34,003 nt of DNA from an uncultured Bacilli bacterium (GCA_947586825.1 CANPXU010000012.1:1-34003), one strand, 5' to 3'. Numbered from the stretch's first letter, positions 23,883 through 32,297 are shown. The notes: generated by a model not told the origin, from the sequence alone. Made by a program: numbers and translations.

Positions 23883-24890
23883 ATGGAAAATAAACTAAAA
23901 GAAATACTAGCTTCTGCTAAAGAAGAAATAGAAAAAACTACAAAAGAAGCTGATTTAATGAATGTTAAATCAAAATTACTTGGTAAAACAAGTGAGATTT
24001 CTTCATTACTATCTTCTTTAAAAGATATGTCTATTGAAGATAAGAAGAAATATGGAAGCTTAATTAATAATACGAAAAAAGAACTTGAAGGCTATGTAAA
24101 TAATCATTTAGCTAAAATCGAAAGTAAGAGTAATATTACTTTTGATGATACATTAGACTATGATATTAAAAAAGGATCACTTCATCCTGTTACAATTGTT
24201 GGAAGAGAAGTAACCGATTTACTTCGTAAAATGGGCTTTACTATTGTAAGTGGTCCCGAGATGGAAACAGAATATTATAATTTTGAAGCTTTAAATGTAC
24301 CTAAAAATCACCCTGCAAGAGATATGCAAGATACTTACTATCTTGATAATGGTATGCTTCTAAGAACGCAAACAAGCGATAATCAAATTCATGCTATGGA
24401 AAGATATGGAGCTCCTTTAAGAATTTGTGCACCAGGCAGAACCTTTAGAAACGAAGATATGGATGCTGGGCATGAAACCACATTCTTTCAACTTGAAGGT
24501 ATGGTTATTGATAAGAATATATCAATTGAAAACTTACTTTATACAGTAAGAAGCTTAGTAAGAGAAATATTAAAACAAGATGTTGAAGTAAGACTTAGAC
24601 CAGGCTTTTTCCCATTTACTGAACCATCATTTGAAATGGATGTAAGCTGTACTATCTGTGGAGGCAAAGGATGTCCTACTTGCAAAAATAGTGGTTGGGT
24701 AGAACTTGTTCCTGGTGGAATGGTTCATCCTAATGTTTTAAGAGCAGGTGGCATAGATCCTGATGAATATACTGGCTTTGCTTTTGGCTTTGGCTTAACA
24801 AGACTTGCGATGATGAAATATAAAATAAGTGATATAAGACTACTTAATAGTGGAGATGTTCGTTTCTTAGAACAATTCAATATTAAATAA
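23883..24890 (+). CDS. pheS: Phenylalanyl-tRNA synthetase alpha subunit
   Basis: 335 residues, usual length. An N-terminal coiled coil (about 1-90) contacts tRNA. The class II core has the motif 2 region APGRTFRNEDMDAGHETTFF and motif 3 FAFGFGLTRLAMM. The Firmicute-type CTICGGKGCPTC segment (about 254-265) is present. It binds phenylalanine and ATP and charges tRNA-Phe as an alpha2beta2 enzyme with PheT. AAAGGAT precedes the ATG. Its regulation is by the T-box directly upstream. Confidence 0.97.
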   Translation: MENKLKEILASAKEEIEKTTKEADLMNVKSKLLGKTSEISSLLSSLKDMSIEDKKKYGSLINNTKKELEGYVNNHLAKIESKSNITFDDTLDYDIKKGSLHPVTIVGREVTDLLRKMGFTIVSGPEMETEYYNFEALNVPKNHPARDMQDTYYLDNGMLLRTQTSDNQIHAMERYGAPLRICAPGRTFRNEDMDAGHETTFFQLEGMVIDKNISIENLLYTVRSLVREILKQDVEVRLRPGFFPFTEPSFEMDVSCTICGGKGCPTCKNSGWVELVPGGMVHPNVLRAGGIDPDEYTGFAFGFGLTRLAMMKYKISDIRLLNSGDVRFLEQFNIK

Positions 24891-24907
24891 GAAAGGAGTT
24901 ATTATTA

Positions 24908-27247
24908 ATGTTAATTTCATGTAATAAATTAAAAACTCACATTAAAAATAGTGAAGATATTGATTTCTTAAAAGTATGGGATAAATTTACGATTAGAACT
25001 GCCGAAGTAGAAGAAGTAAAAGTTGTCGGCGGTAATATTGATGGCGTAGTTGTTGCCCAAATTGTCGACTGCCAAGAACATCCAGATAGTGACCATATGC
25101 ATGTTTTAATGGTTGATTATGGTGAAAAAGAACCTATCCAAGTTGTATGTGGTGCTCCAAATGTTCGTAAAGGATTAAAAACTTGCTTTGTTAAAGTCGG
25201 GGGTCATATTGATGGTATTGAAATTAAGCCTCGTCCTTTGAGAGGGGTTGTATCAAATGGTATGTGCTGTAGTGGAAGAGAACTTGGAATATCTGATAAT
25301 CATGATGGTATCCTTGAGCTTCCTGATGATTACCCAGTAGGTAAAGATATTAAAGAGTTATGGCCAATTGATGATATTATTGTCGAAATTGATAATAAGT
25401 CTTTAACTAATCGTCCTGATCTATGGGGTCATTATGGTATAGCTAGAGAAGTTGCTGCTATAACAGAACATGAACTTCTTCCTTTAGAAATCGAAGAAAT
25501 TAAAAATGATAAAGAAGATTTAAATATCGTTATTAAAAATCCTGAATTATGTTATCGTTACTGTGGTCTTACAGTTGAAAATATTAAAAATAATACTACA
25601 CCAATGGATATGCAAATCTTCTTATATTATGCTGGTATGCGTTCTATTTCTCTTTTAGTAGACTTAACTAACTACTTAATGTTAGAACTTGGCCAACCAA
25701 TGCATGCTTTTGATAAAAGAGTTGTTAAATCTTTAGAGATAGGTCTTGCAAAAGATGGTGATACTTATACTACTTTAGATGGCACTGAAAGAAAACTTAC
25801 TAGCGATAATCTAATGATTAAAAATGGTGATAAATACTTTGCTATTGCCGGAGTTATGGGTGGCCTTGATAGTGAAATCTTACCCGATACTGATTCACTA
25901 TTCTTGGAAAGTGCTACCTTTGATCCAGGTTCTATTAGAAAGACGGCAATCAGTTTAGGCCTTAGAACAGAAGCTAGTGCAAGATACGAAAAATCACTAG
26001 ATCCAAATATGGCTGATTTAGCTATTAAAAGATTTGTTTATTTACTTCATAAAGAAAATAAAGATATGAAGATAACCTCTAATTTAACAGATGTATATCC
26101 TACGAAACTTGAAGAAGGACATATATCTCTTACTAAGAAAAAATTAGCTATCTATATGGGTAAAACTTTAGATGATAATGTTGTTAAAACTATCTTAGAA
26201 AGAATTGGCTTTAAAGTTGAAGTTAAAGATGATACTTATGAAGTAGTAGTTCCAACATTTAGACATAGTAAAGATGTTAATATTGAAGAAGACTTAATTG
26301 AAGAAGTATCAAGATTCTATGGTCTTGAAAACTTTGGCCCAAGTCCTCTTTGCTTAGAATTAAGTTCTAAAGAACAAGATACTGTTTATAATGAAGAATA
26401 TGAAGTTAAATACCTTCTTGCTAATAAGTATGATATGAATGAAGTACATAGCTATGTTTGGTATGATACTAACATGTTAAAAGAACTTGGCGTAGAAAAG
26501 AAAGGCATTAAACTTCTTGGTAAAGAACAAAATAATATCTTAAGAGATGACTTAGCATTTTCTTTATTAAATATTGTTAATAATAACTTAAAAAATTATA
26601 ATTCATTAAAAGTATTTGAAATAGGATCAACCTTTAAAAATAATCAAAATGAACGTCATTTAGCAGTTATTTATGCTGATGATGAAAAGAATATTGAATG
26701 CCTATATAACGAAGCTAAAAACATGGTTAAAACAATCTTTAATAACCTTAAGAATATAAGTGTAACATTCAAAGAAAATGTTAATGAAAAAGAATATTAT
26801 GATAGCTCTTTAGGCAAGGTTATTATGGCGGGTGAAGAGACTATAGGAACTCTTAATGTTTTAAATAAATCATGTAGTAACAAGATTGCTAAGAAAAAAG
26901 CTATTGTTATGGTTGATATTGATTTTGATAAATATGTATCTTTAAAAGCCGCTTCTTGTCAAATTAAGGAAGTTAGTAAATATCCTACAGTTAATCTTGA
27001 TTATACAGTTATTGCTGATAAAGATACTAAGTACTCTAGAATAAGTGAAGTAATAACTGCCTTTAAGAATAAGAATATTAAATCTTCTCATTTAGTAGGA
27101 GTATATGAAGATGATAAATCTAAGAAATATACGATATCATTTAATGTTGGCTCTAATGAAAAGACTTTAACGCAAGAAGATTTAGCTAAATTTAAAGAAA
27201 AATTTATTAGTCATATTAAAGATAATAATTTAGAAATTATTGAATAG
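24908..27247 (+). CDS. pheT: Phenylalanyl-tRNA synthetase beta subunit
   Basis: 779 residues, near the family length. Order: EMAP/tRNA-binding OB domain (about 40-150, VVAQIVDCQEHPDSDHMHV), B3/B4 editing domain (about 205-380, with LGQPMHAFDK and VMGG), B5 domain (about 395-470), class II-like core (about 475-680), and a C-terminal FDX-ACB anticodon-binding domain (about 690-779, EVSKYPTVNLDYTVI). It is needed for the active heterotetramer and hydrolyses mischarged Tyr-tRNA-Phe. It follows pheS by 17 bases (AAAGGAG present) and shares the T-box control. Confidence 0.97.
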   Translation: MLISCNKLKTHIKNSEDIDFLKVWDKFTIRTAEVEEVKVVGGNIDGVVVAQIVDCQEHPDSDHMHVLMVDYGEKEPIQVVCGAPNVRKGLKTCFVKVGGHIDGIEIKPRPLRGVVSNGMCCSGRELGISDNHDGILELPDDYPVGKDIKELWPIDDIIVEIDNKSLTNRPDLWGHYGIAREVAAITEHELLPLEIEEIKNDKEDLNIVIKNPELCYRYCGLTVENIKNNTTPMDMQIFLYYAGMRSISLLVDLTNYLMLELGQPMHAFDKRVVKSLEIGLAKDGDTYTTLDGTERKLTSDNLMIKNGDKYFAIAGVMGGLDSEILPDTDSLFLESATFDPGSIRKTAISLGLRTEASARYEKSLDPNMADLAIKRFVYLLHKENKDMKITSNLTDVYPTKLEEGHISLTKKKLAIYMGKTLDDNVVKTILERIGFKVEVKDDTYEVVVPTFRHSKDVNIEEDLIEEVSRFYGLENFGPSPLCLELSSKEQDTVYNEEYEVKYLLANKYDMNEVHSYVWYDTNMLKELGVEKKGIKLLGKEQNNILRDDLAFSLLNIVNNNLKNYNSLKVFEIGSTFKNNQNERHLAVIYADDEKNIECLYNEAKNMVKTIFNNLKNISVTFKENVNEKEYYDSSLGKVIMAGEETIGTLNVLNKSCSNKIAKKKAIVMVDIDFDKYVSLKAASCQIKEVSKYPTVNLDYTVIADKDTKYSRISEVITAFKNKNIKSSHLVGVYEDDKSKKYTISFNVGSNEKTLTQEDLAKFKEKFISHIKDNNLEIIE

Positions 27248-27249
27248 TT

Positions 27250-27277
27250 TTGACAAAAAATATTCTTATGATATAAT
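27250..27277 (+). promoter_or_regulatory. tetR-like gene promoter
   Basis: Consensus TTGACA (27250-27255), 16-base spacer, extended -10 TGaTATAAT (hexamer 27272-27277), just after the pheT stop. Confidence 0.8.
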
Positions 27278-27316
27278 AGAAACATAAGTTATCGCAATAT
27301 AGGGGAAGGTGATAAT

Positions 27317-27865
27317 ATGGCTAAAGCCTTAGCTTTAACAAAAGAAAATATTGTTTTAAGTGCAGTAAAACTTGTTAATGATGAGGGATATTCGGCACTA
27401 AATGCCAGAGGTTTAGCCAAAAAAATTGGTATTTCTACGAAACCCTTATATCGTATCTATCAAAATATGGATGAGATAAAAGAAGATGTTATCGCCGAAA
27501 TATACCGAGAATATAACGAGTTTATCAATAGTAAAATTGATAGTAAAAAAGCTTTATTAACTCTATGTATTTCTTATGTAGAGTTTGCTAATAGCTATAA
27601 AAATCTATTCTCTAGCTTATTTTTATCGAATAATTTAAAATGGCAAAAGATTGAAGATGTGCTTGATGAAAAATGGAATCAATCAACAATAATTAATATG
27701 GTAAATAAGCATGGATATACTTTTGAAGAAGCTAAAGAATTGTTTTTACGGATGTGGTTATATTCAAATGGACTTGCAACTTTAATAGCTACAAACCAAA
27801 TAAAGCTAGATGAAGATGAGATAACTGTTCGATTAGTTAAAATCTATAAAAGCCTTGTTAAATAG
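27317..27865 (+). CDS. TetR family transcriptional regulator
   Basis: 182 residues. The N-terminal TetR helix-turn-helix (about 10-55) is typical: ENIVLSAVKLVNDEGYSALN, GLAKKIGISTKPLYRIYQN. A helical ligand-binding C-terminal domain has no recognisable effector signature. GGGGAAGGTGATAAT precedes the ATG. It has a very strong promoter, unusual for a repressor unless it is self-regulated, but I see no clear palindrome at that promoter. Possible targets are the adjacent thioredoxin-like gene or distant transporter genes; unknown. Confidence 0.88.
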   Translation: MAKALALTKENIVLSAVKLVNDEGYSALNARGLAKKIGISTKPLYRIYQNMDEIKEDVIAEIYREYNEFINSKIDSKKALLTLCISYVEFANSYKNLFSSLFLSNNLKWQKIEDVLDEKWNQSTIINMVNKHGYTFEEAKELFLRMWLYSNGLATLIATNQIKLDEDEITVRLVKIYKSLVK

Positions 27866-27875
27866 GCTTTTTTTT
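27848..27875 (+). terminator. Terminator of the tetR-like gene
   Basis: 8-bp stem AAAAGCCT/AGGCTTTT (27848-27855 with 27864-27871), with the stop codon inside the hairpin and eight or more T after it. Confidence 0.85.
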
Positions 27876-27903
27876 ATTATAATTAAAATTGTAGGAGGTT
27901 AAG

Positions 27904-28587
27904 ATGAAAAAGCTACTTGTTAGCTTGATTTGCGCTTTATCTGTTCTAGGATTTATGCCTATGGCTAAAGCAAAAGAAAATGAAGTAGTAAATGTTTATA
28001 TGTTTACTAAAGATGGATGTGGCTATTGTGAAAAAGCTTTAGATTATTTTTCTAAGTTGGCTGCCGATAAAGAATATGGACCAATGTTTAATTTAATCAC
28101 CCTTGAAGTATTTGATGGAAATTTTGATGTTCAAGATCAAGATTATTATGAACTACTTATGAAAACTGCTCAAAAATTTGATTTTAACTTCAAAGGAACA
28201 CCATTTATCGTTGTAGGAGAAACATATTTTGATGGTTTTACTCAAGAATATGATGAAGATATTAAAAAGGAAATAAAACGTTGCTATGAAGATGGCTATG
28301 TTGATCCTGTTGAAAATATAGATGCTCTATTAGCTGCTAAAGAAAATGAACATAAAGGAATGAAGATTTTCCTTAATGTTGCAAGTATCGTCATCGTAGT
28401 AGGAGTAGTTGCTGCTCTAATTATTTCTAGAATACCAAGAAAAGCAAAAGAAACTCCTAAAAAAGAGATGGAAGTAAAAAAAGAAGAAGCAGTAGAGGTT
28501 AAAGAAACTAAACAAACTTCTTCAAAAGAAAAAACTAATACTAAAAGCAAATCAAGTAATAATAACAAAACTAAACAAAAAAAGTAA
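27904..28587 (+). CDS. Extracytoplasmic thioredoxin-like protein with C-terminal anchor
   Basis: 227 residues. A signal peptide (1-23) is cut after AKA. A thioredoxin/glutaredoxin-like domain (about 28-150) carries the CGYC active site (C39-C42) after VYMFTKDG and a cis-Pro in KGTPFIVVG. Then comes a membrane helix (about 157-177) and a Lys/Glu/Thr-rich cytosolic tail. The domain should face outside, so it may form or reduce disulfides in exported proteins. The cysteine-rich surface protein and the M23 enzyme are possible clients (inference). AGGAGG lies 5 bases before the ATG. No promoter is obvious in the 38-base gap after the tetR-like gene. Confidence 0.85.
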   Translation: MKKLLVSLICALSVLGFMPMAKAKENEVVNVYMFTKDGCGYCEKALDYFSKLAADKEYGPMFNLITLEVFDGNFDVQDQDYYELLMKTAQKFDFNFKGTPFIVVGETYFDGFTQEYDEDIKKEIKRCYEDGYVDPVENIDALLAAKENEHKGMKIFLNVASIVIVVGVVAALIISRIPRKAKETPKKEMEVKKEEAVEVKETKQTSSKEKTNTKSKSSNNNKTKQKK

Positions 28588-28612
28588 GTTACATTAGGTA
28601 ATTTACTTTTTT
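28577..28612. terminator. Bidirectional terminator
   Basis: 13-bp stem (28580-28592 with 28598-28610, one G-T pair, loop ATTAG) between A and T runs. Shared by the thioredoxin-like gene and the convergent Ig-like gene. Confidence 0.9.
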
Positions 28613-29666
28613 ATTTAGCTAAATCGTATACATTAACATCGTAGTCTCTTGAACCATCAGAGTTTAAGTAATATGATAATTTTAAATTATCTGTTATATC
28701 AACTTTTCCTTCGTAATCGTAATCTACAACGTATACTTTAATATATATCGCATATCCTACTAAACCAGTAAGATCTTTATTTAATACTGCTACATAATGT
28801 GGGAATACTGTAGGTCTTGCTCCGTCTGGATATTCTTCTTCAAGTATAGGTAGTAGTTGAGCTTTTAGTCTTTCATAATCATCTTGATAGAAATCGTTAA
28901 CTGGTTTTTGAATATCTTCATCATCCCATAAGTCTCTATCAACAGCACATTTATTTTTCTTATCACCAACTACAACAGCAACTGGATAAGTTACATCTTC
29001 AGATACCTCAAGGTCACCAAAATCACAACTTACGGGATTTACAGGTTTTTCTTCACCTTCACTTTGAATTATCAAACTTGTAGATTGTGGTTCAGAAACA
29101 TTACCATTTTCATCTGTTGCAATAATCATTATTGTATAAGTACCAACTTCCGTAAATGAAGAATAATCAATGTTATTTCCATATTGATCAGTTGATTCAG
29201 AGAAGAACTCAACCATACATTCTTCATCATAGTTATCGGTACAAGAATTTACAAAATCTTCAACATAATATGGCTCACCATAATTAATTGTATAGGTTTG
29301 AAGTGTTAATTCAGGAGCTGTAGTATCAACTACTTTAAGTTCAACATCTTCACTACCTCTTCCTTTAGCAGATAAGGTAACCGTATAAGAACCAACTACA
29401 GATATATCAGCATCATTATAATCAATTTCAATATCATTTTCATCAAAATCAACTATCTCTTTAAAGAATTTAGTCTTATCAGGCAGTTCAGTATTTACTT
29501 CAACTTCTGTAACAGGGTTTAAAGTAAGTGTTCCTTTACTACCTTTAGCATTAACAGCGATTAAGATTATTATAATGATGATAAGTAGTACTCCACCAGC
29601 TATCACACCATATCTAATCAAAGTATTTTTATCATTTTTTACTTTTCCATTAAAAAATCTTCCCAT
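28611..29666 (-). CDS. Single-pass membrane protein with Ig-like (DUF5011-type) domains
   Basis: 351 residues from ATG 29666 (AGAGGAT upstream; a longer reading to 29714 has none). A short basic cytosolic part is followed by a helix (about residues 19-40) and an extracellular portion. Two Ig-like repeats (about 50-115 and 115-205) end in VGSYTVTLSAKGRG and VGTYTIMIIATDENGNVS, the DUF5011/HYR style, with TTAPELTL opening the second. The C-terminal 140 residues are not recognised. C169 and C176 could form a disulfide, as could C213 and C239. Probably a surface adhesin or wall-associated protein. It is divergent from rplK. Confidence 0.75.
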   Translation of the reverse strand: MGRFFNGKVKNDKNTLIRYGVIAGGVLLIIIIIILIAVNAKGSKGTLTLNPVTEVEVNTELPDKTKFFKEIVDFDENDIEIDYNDADISVVGSYTVTLSAKGRGSEDVELKVVDTTAPELTLQTYTINYGEPYYVEDFVNSCTDNYDEECMVEFFSESTDQYGNNIDYSSFTEVGTYTIMIIATDENGNVSEPQSTSLIIQSEGEEKPVNPVSCDFGDLEVSEDVTYPVAVVVGDKKNKCAVDRDLWDDEDIQKPVNDFYQDDYERLKAQLLPILEEEYPDGARPTVFPHYVAVLNKDLTGLVGYAIYIKVYVVDYDYEGKVDITDNLKLSYYLNSDGSRDYDVNVYDLAK

Positions 29667-29682
29667 ATTATCTATCCTCTTA

Positions 29683-29711
29683 TTTATAATATCATTAATT
29701 AAGGATGTCCA
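29683..29711 (-). promoter_or_regulatory. Promoter of the Ig-like protein gene
   Basis: On the minus strand: TGGACA (29711-29706), 17-base spacer, TATAAA (29688-29683). Confidence 0.6.
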
Positions 29712-29766
29712 CAATAATAAATTAGATACTTAACATACATTTTTAGTCATATTTTGGCATATTTGC

Positions 29767-29795
29767 TTGTATATTTTACCAAGTTGTGATAGTAT
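29767..29795 (+). promoter_or_regulatory. rplK-rplA promoter
   Basis: TTGTAT (29767-29772), 17-base spacer, extended -10 TGaTAGTAT (hexamer 29790-29795). The -10 is weaker than its neighbours', so the choice is tentative. Confidence 0.5.
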
Positions 29796-29803
29796 GTTAT
29801 CTA

Positions 29804-29860
29804 GCAAATTTGATATTTGCATCAAGTGGAGGGGAAAAGCGGATGCCCATACCACTTACA
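29804..29860 (+). ncRNA. rplK-rplA leader with probable L1-binding site
   Basis: A small hairpin GCAAAT/ATTTGC (29804-29820) is followed by an element with outer helix AAGTGG/CCACTT (29824-29829 with 29852-29857), inner GGGG/GCCC-like pairing and an internal GGATGCCC. This layout resembles the L1 site of 23S rRNA and known L1 leaders, in which ribosomal protein L1 represses the rplKA mRNA. It lies just before the rplK ribosome site (GGAGG). Confidence 0.55.
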
Positions 29861-29888
29861 TTGAAAAATAATATAGGAGGTGTTTTTC

Positions 29889-30503
29889 ATGGCAAAAGAA
29901 GTCGTAAAGAAAATTAAATTACAAATTGAAGCCGGCAAAGCCACACCAGCTCCACCAGTTGGAACTGTTTTAGGACCTGCAGGTATCAATTTACAAGAAT
30001 TCTGTACTAAATTTAATGAAGCTTCTCGCGATAAGATGGGAGATGTAGTTCCTTGCGAAATCACAATTTATGAAGATCGTTCATTTGATTTCGTATTAAA
30101 GACTCCACCTGCTGCCTTCTTATTAAAGAAAGCTGCTAAAATTAAGAAAGCAAGTTCTAAAGGTGCTAATGAAGTTGTTGCAACAATTAGTAAAGAAGAT
30201 TTACAAAAGATTGCTGAAACTAAGTTACCTGACCTAAATGCTTATGATGTTGAAAGTGCTATGAATATCATTGAGGGTACTGCTCGTAATATGGGTATTG
30301 CCATCAAGGGTGTTAATGATGAAGAGCTTGCTGCTCAAGCTGCTGAAGCTGCTAAAGAAGAAGCTGAAGCTGCTAAAAGAGAAGCAGAGCTTGCTGAACT
30401 TGAAGAAGAAGCTAAAGAAATGGCTGAAAATACTAATGTTGAAGTTCCAGCTGATAATACTGCTGAAGAAGAAACAGAAGAAACTGCTGAATCTGAAAAC
30501 TAA
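29889..30503 (+). CDS. rplK: 50S ribosomal protein L11 with acidic C-terminal extension
   Basis: 204 residues from ATG 29889 (ATAGGAGG 8-10 bases upstream; an in-frame GTG at 29880 lies in that site). Residues 1-141 are ordinary L11: [20 protein letters not shown], the rRNA-binding C-domain and the final [11 protein letters not shown]11 forms the GTPase-centre stalk base and takes part in stringent-response sensing. Residues 142-204 are an extra Ala/Glu-rich stretch ([20 protein letters not shown], then Thr/Glu repeats) that looks like a helix followed by a disordered acidic tail. Most L11 proteins end near residue 141. Loop residue GQ(A)G reads GPAG here. Confidence 0.95.
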   Translation: MAKEVVKKIKLQIEAGKATPAPPVGTVLGPAGINLQEFCTKFNEASRDKMGDVVPCEITIYEDRSFDFVLKTPPAAFLLKKAAKIKKASSKGANEVVATISKEDLQKIAETKLPDLNAYDVESAMNIIEGTARNMGIAIKGVNDEELAAQAAEAAKEEAEAAKREAELAELEEEAKEMAENTNVEVPADNTAEEETEETAESEN

Positions 30504-30560
30504 TATGTTAAAAATAAATAATAATTATCCGCTAATAAACCACAGTTAGGAGGAAAAATA

Positions 30561-31259
30561 ATGAGAAGAACTGGAAAAAAGTATGTGGAAGCATCTAAAA
30601 AAGTTGATAAAAACCAAGTTTATTCAGCTACTGATGCAATTAAATTAGTTAAGGAAACATCTATTACTAAATTTGATAGTACTGTAGACGTTGCTTTAAA
30701 ACTAAATATTGATCCTAAAAAGCAAGACCAATTACTTCGTGGTTCACTTGTATTACCTAATGGTTCTGGAAAGAGTAAAAGAATACTAGTTCTAGCTAAA
30801 GGTGAACAAGCTGAAGCTGCTAAAGCTGCTGGTGCTGACTTTGTAGGTGATAAAGATTTAATTGATAAGATTAAAAATGAAAACTGGATGGATTTCGATA
30901 TTATCGTTGCTACTCCAGATATGATGCCTGAAGTTGGTAAAATTGGTAACGTTTTAGGACCTCGTGGTCTTATGCCAAACCCTAAAACTGGTACTGTTAC
31001 ACCTAAAGTTGAAGGTGTTATCAATGATATTAAGAAAGGTATGATTGAATATCGTACTGATAGTTATGGTAATATCCATACTATTATTGGTAAAGTTTCA
31101 TTTGATGCTAAAGCATTAGAGGAAAACTTAAAATATGTTATTAATACTATTGATAAAGCAAAACCTAGTACAGTTAAAGGTGAATTAATTGCCAACATTT
31201 CCATTTCTACAACAATGGGACCTGGCATTAAAGTTGCTAAAAATAGTTTTGACAATTAA
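30561..31259 (+). CDS. rplA: 50S ribosomal protein L1
   Basis: 232 residues, typical. The L1 signature is clear: NVLGPRGLMPNPKTGTVT and the FDSTVDVALKLNIDPKK start of domain I. It binds 23S rRNA helices 76-78, moves with E-site tRNA, and in this operon type represses its own mRNA. AGGAGG precedes the ATG. The 57-base gap after rplK is free of signals, so they are one transcript. The last codons overlap the -35 of the rplJ promoter. Confidence 0.97.
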   Translation: MRRTGKKYVEASKKVDKNQVYSATDAIKLVKETSITKFDSTVDVALKLNIDPKKQDQLLRGSLVLPNGSGKSKRILVLAKGEQAEAAKAAGADFVGDKDLIDKIKNENWMDFDIIVATPDMMPEVGKIGNVLGPRGLMPNPKTGTVTPKVEGVINDIKKGMIEYRTDSYGNIHTIIGKVSFDAKALEENLKYVINTIDKAKPSTVKGELIANISISTTMGPGIKVAKNSFDN

Positions 31260-31277
31260 TTAAAACTATAATATAAT
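31249..31277 (+). promoter_or_regulatory. rplJL promoter
   Basis: Fully consensus TTGACA (31249-31254) and TATAAT (31272-31277) 17 bases apart. It overlaps the rplA stop codon, so rplJL can be expressed separately from rplKA. Confidence 0.9.
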
Positions 31278-31289
31278 ACGAAATAGAAA

Positions 31290-31342
31290 AACGAGGAACC
31301 AAAGACAGTAGGAGCCAAAAAGGCTTAATATTTCCTACCGAG
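31290..31342 (+). ncRNA. L10 leader
   Basis: GTAGGA/TCCTAC (31308-31313 with 31333-31338) closes over AGCC/GGCT (31313-31316 with 31322-31325) and ends in CCTACCGAGG, the L10 leader layout. The L10-(L12)4 complex should bind it and reduce rplJL expression. Confidence 0.8.
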
Positions 31343-31388
31343 GGGAAAGTTTTATATCTTTTATAAGCTTCCCCATGGGAAGTTTTTC
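31341..31388 (+). terminator. Attenuator of rplJL with competing hairpin
   Basis: CTTCCC/GGGAAG (31368-31373 with 31377-31382) is followed by five T. The same CTTCCCC can instead pair with GGGGAA-G at 31342-31349. The two hairpins exclude each other, which gives an on/off switch below the L10 site. Confidence 0.65.
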
Positions 31389-31409
31389 TAATAATATAAG
31401 GAGGAAAAG

Positions 31410-31907
31410 ATGGCAAGCGAAAAAATTCTAGACCAAAAGAAGCAAATTGTAAGTGAAATTACTGACAAAATTAAAAATAGTGAATCAGTTATTTTATTTC
31501 AATACCAAGGCTTATCAGTTGCTGAACTTACCGAACTTAGAAATAAGTTAAGAGAACAAAATGCTGAAGTTAGAGTATATAAAAATACTTTATTAAAAAG
31601 AGCTTGTGATGATTTAAATATTGATTTAACTGGCTTCCTTGAAGGACCTAATGCTATTTTATTTGGTGAAAGTTTACTTGAACCAATTAAAGTAATATCT
31701 GAATATGCTAAAGACCATGATAAACTTGATATTAGAATTGGTATCTTAAGTGGTTCTGTAGCTGATAAAGATGTTATTAAAGAGTATGCAACAATTCCAT
31801 CAAGAGAAGGACTACTTACTATGCTTGCAGGTGGAATGATTCAATACGTAAAAGATTTAAGTATAGCTTTAAATCTATATGCCGAAAAGATGGAGGGAGA
31901 AAATTAA
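31410..31907 (+). CDS. rplJ: 50S ribosomal protein L10
   Basis: 165 residues, typical. The N-terminal rRNA-binding domain includes QKKQIVSEITDKIKNSESVI and the RVYKNTLLKRA motif. The C-terminal helix carries the L7/L12 dimers. It anchors the stalk that recruits translational GTPases. AAGGAGG lies just before the ATG. It follows an L10-type leader and attenuator, and precedes rplL by one base. Confidence 0.97.
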   Translation: MASEKILDQKKQIVSEITDKIKNSESVILFQYQGLSVAELTELRNKLREQNAEVRVYKNTLLKRACDDLNIDLTGFLEGPNAILFGESLLEPIKVISEYAKDHDKLDIRIGILSGSVADKDVIKEYATIPSREGLLTMLAGGMIQYVKDLSIALNLYAEKMEGEN

Positions 31908-31908
31908 T

Positions 31909-32280
31909 ATGGCAAAATTAACAAAAGAAGATTTTATTAGTGCATTAAAAGAAATGACTATTCTTGAAGTTAAAGAACTAGTTGACGCTATGAAAGAAGA
32001 ATTTGGAGTTGATCCAAGTGCTGTAGCAGTTGCTGCTGCTCCTGCTGCTGGTGCTGCTGAAGATGCAGGATCTTCTACAAAAACAGTTGTTCTTAAAAAT
32101 GCTGGTGGTAACAAAATTGCTGTTATCAAAATCATTAAAGAAGTTACTGGCTTAGGATTAGTTGAAGCTAAAGCTGTAGCTGATAATGGTGGAAATATTA
32201 AAGAAAATATTCCTGCTGATGAAGCTGAAGCTATTAAGAATCAATTAACTGAAGCTGGCGCTGAAGTTGAATTAGCTTAA
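31909..32280 (+). CDS. rplL: 50S ribosomal protein L7/L12
   Basis: 123 residues from ATG 31909 (GGAGGGAGAAA upstream, within the rplJ end). Layout: N-terminal dimer domain (about 1-35), Ala/Gly-rich hinge (AAAPAAGAAEDAGS, about 43-56) and C-terminal GTPase-factor binding domain with KTVVLKNAGGNKIAVIKIIK and GLGLVEAKAVAD. Present in several copies on the stalk. It ends the operon; a terminator follows. rpoB, which normally comes next, is missing. Confidence 0.97.
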   Translation: MAKLTKEDFISALKEMTILEVKELVDAMKEEFGVDPSAVAVAAAPAAGAAEDAGSSTKTVVLKNAGGNKIAVIKIIKEVTGLGLVEAKAVADNGGNIKENIPADEAEAIKNQLTEAGAEVELA

Positions 32281-32297
32281 GCTTAAAAAAGTAAAGG

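Noticed and set aside
30271-30549. Open frame of 92 codons, Leu/Lys-rich, in the +1-shifted frame of the L11 tail
   Set aside because: It is the shadow of the repeated GCT-GAA codons in the extension, with no ribosome site and no sensible protein features.
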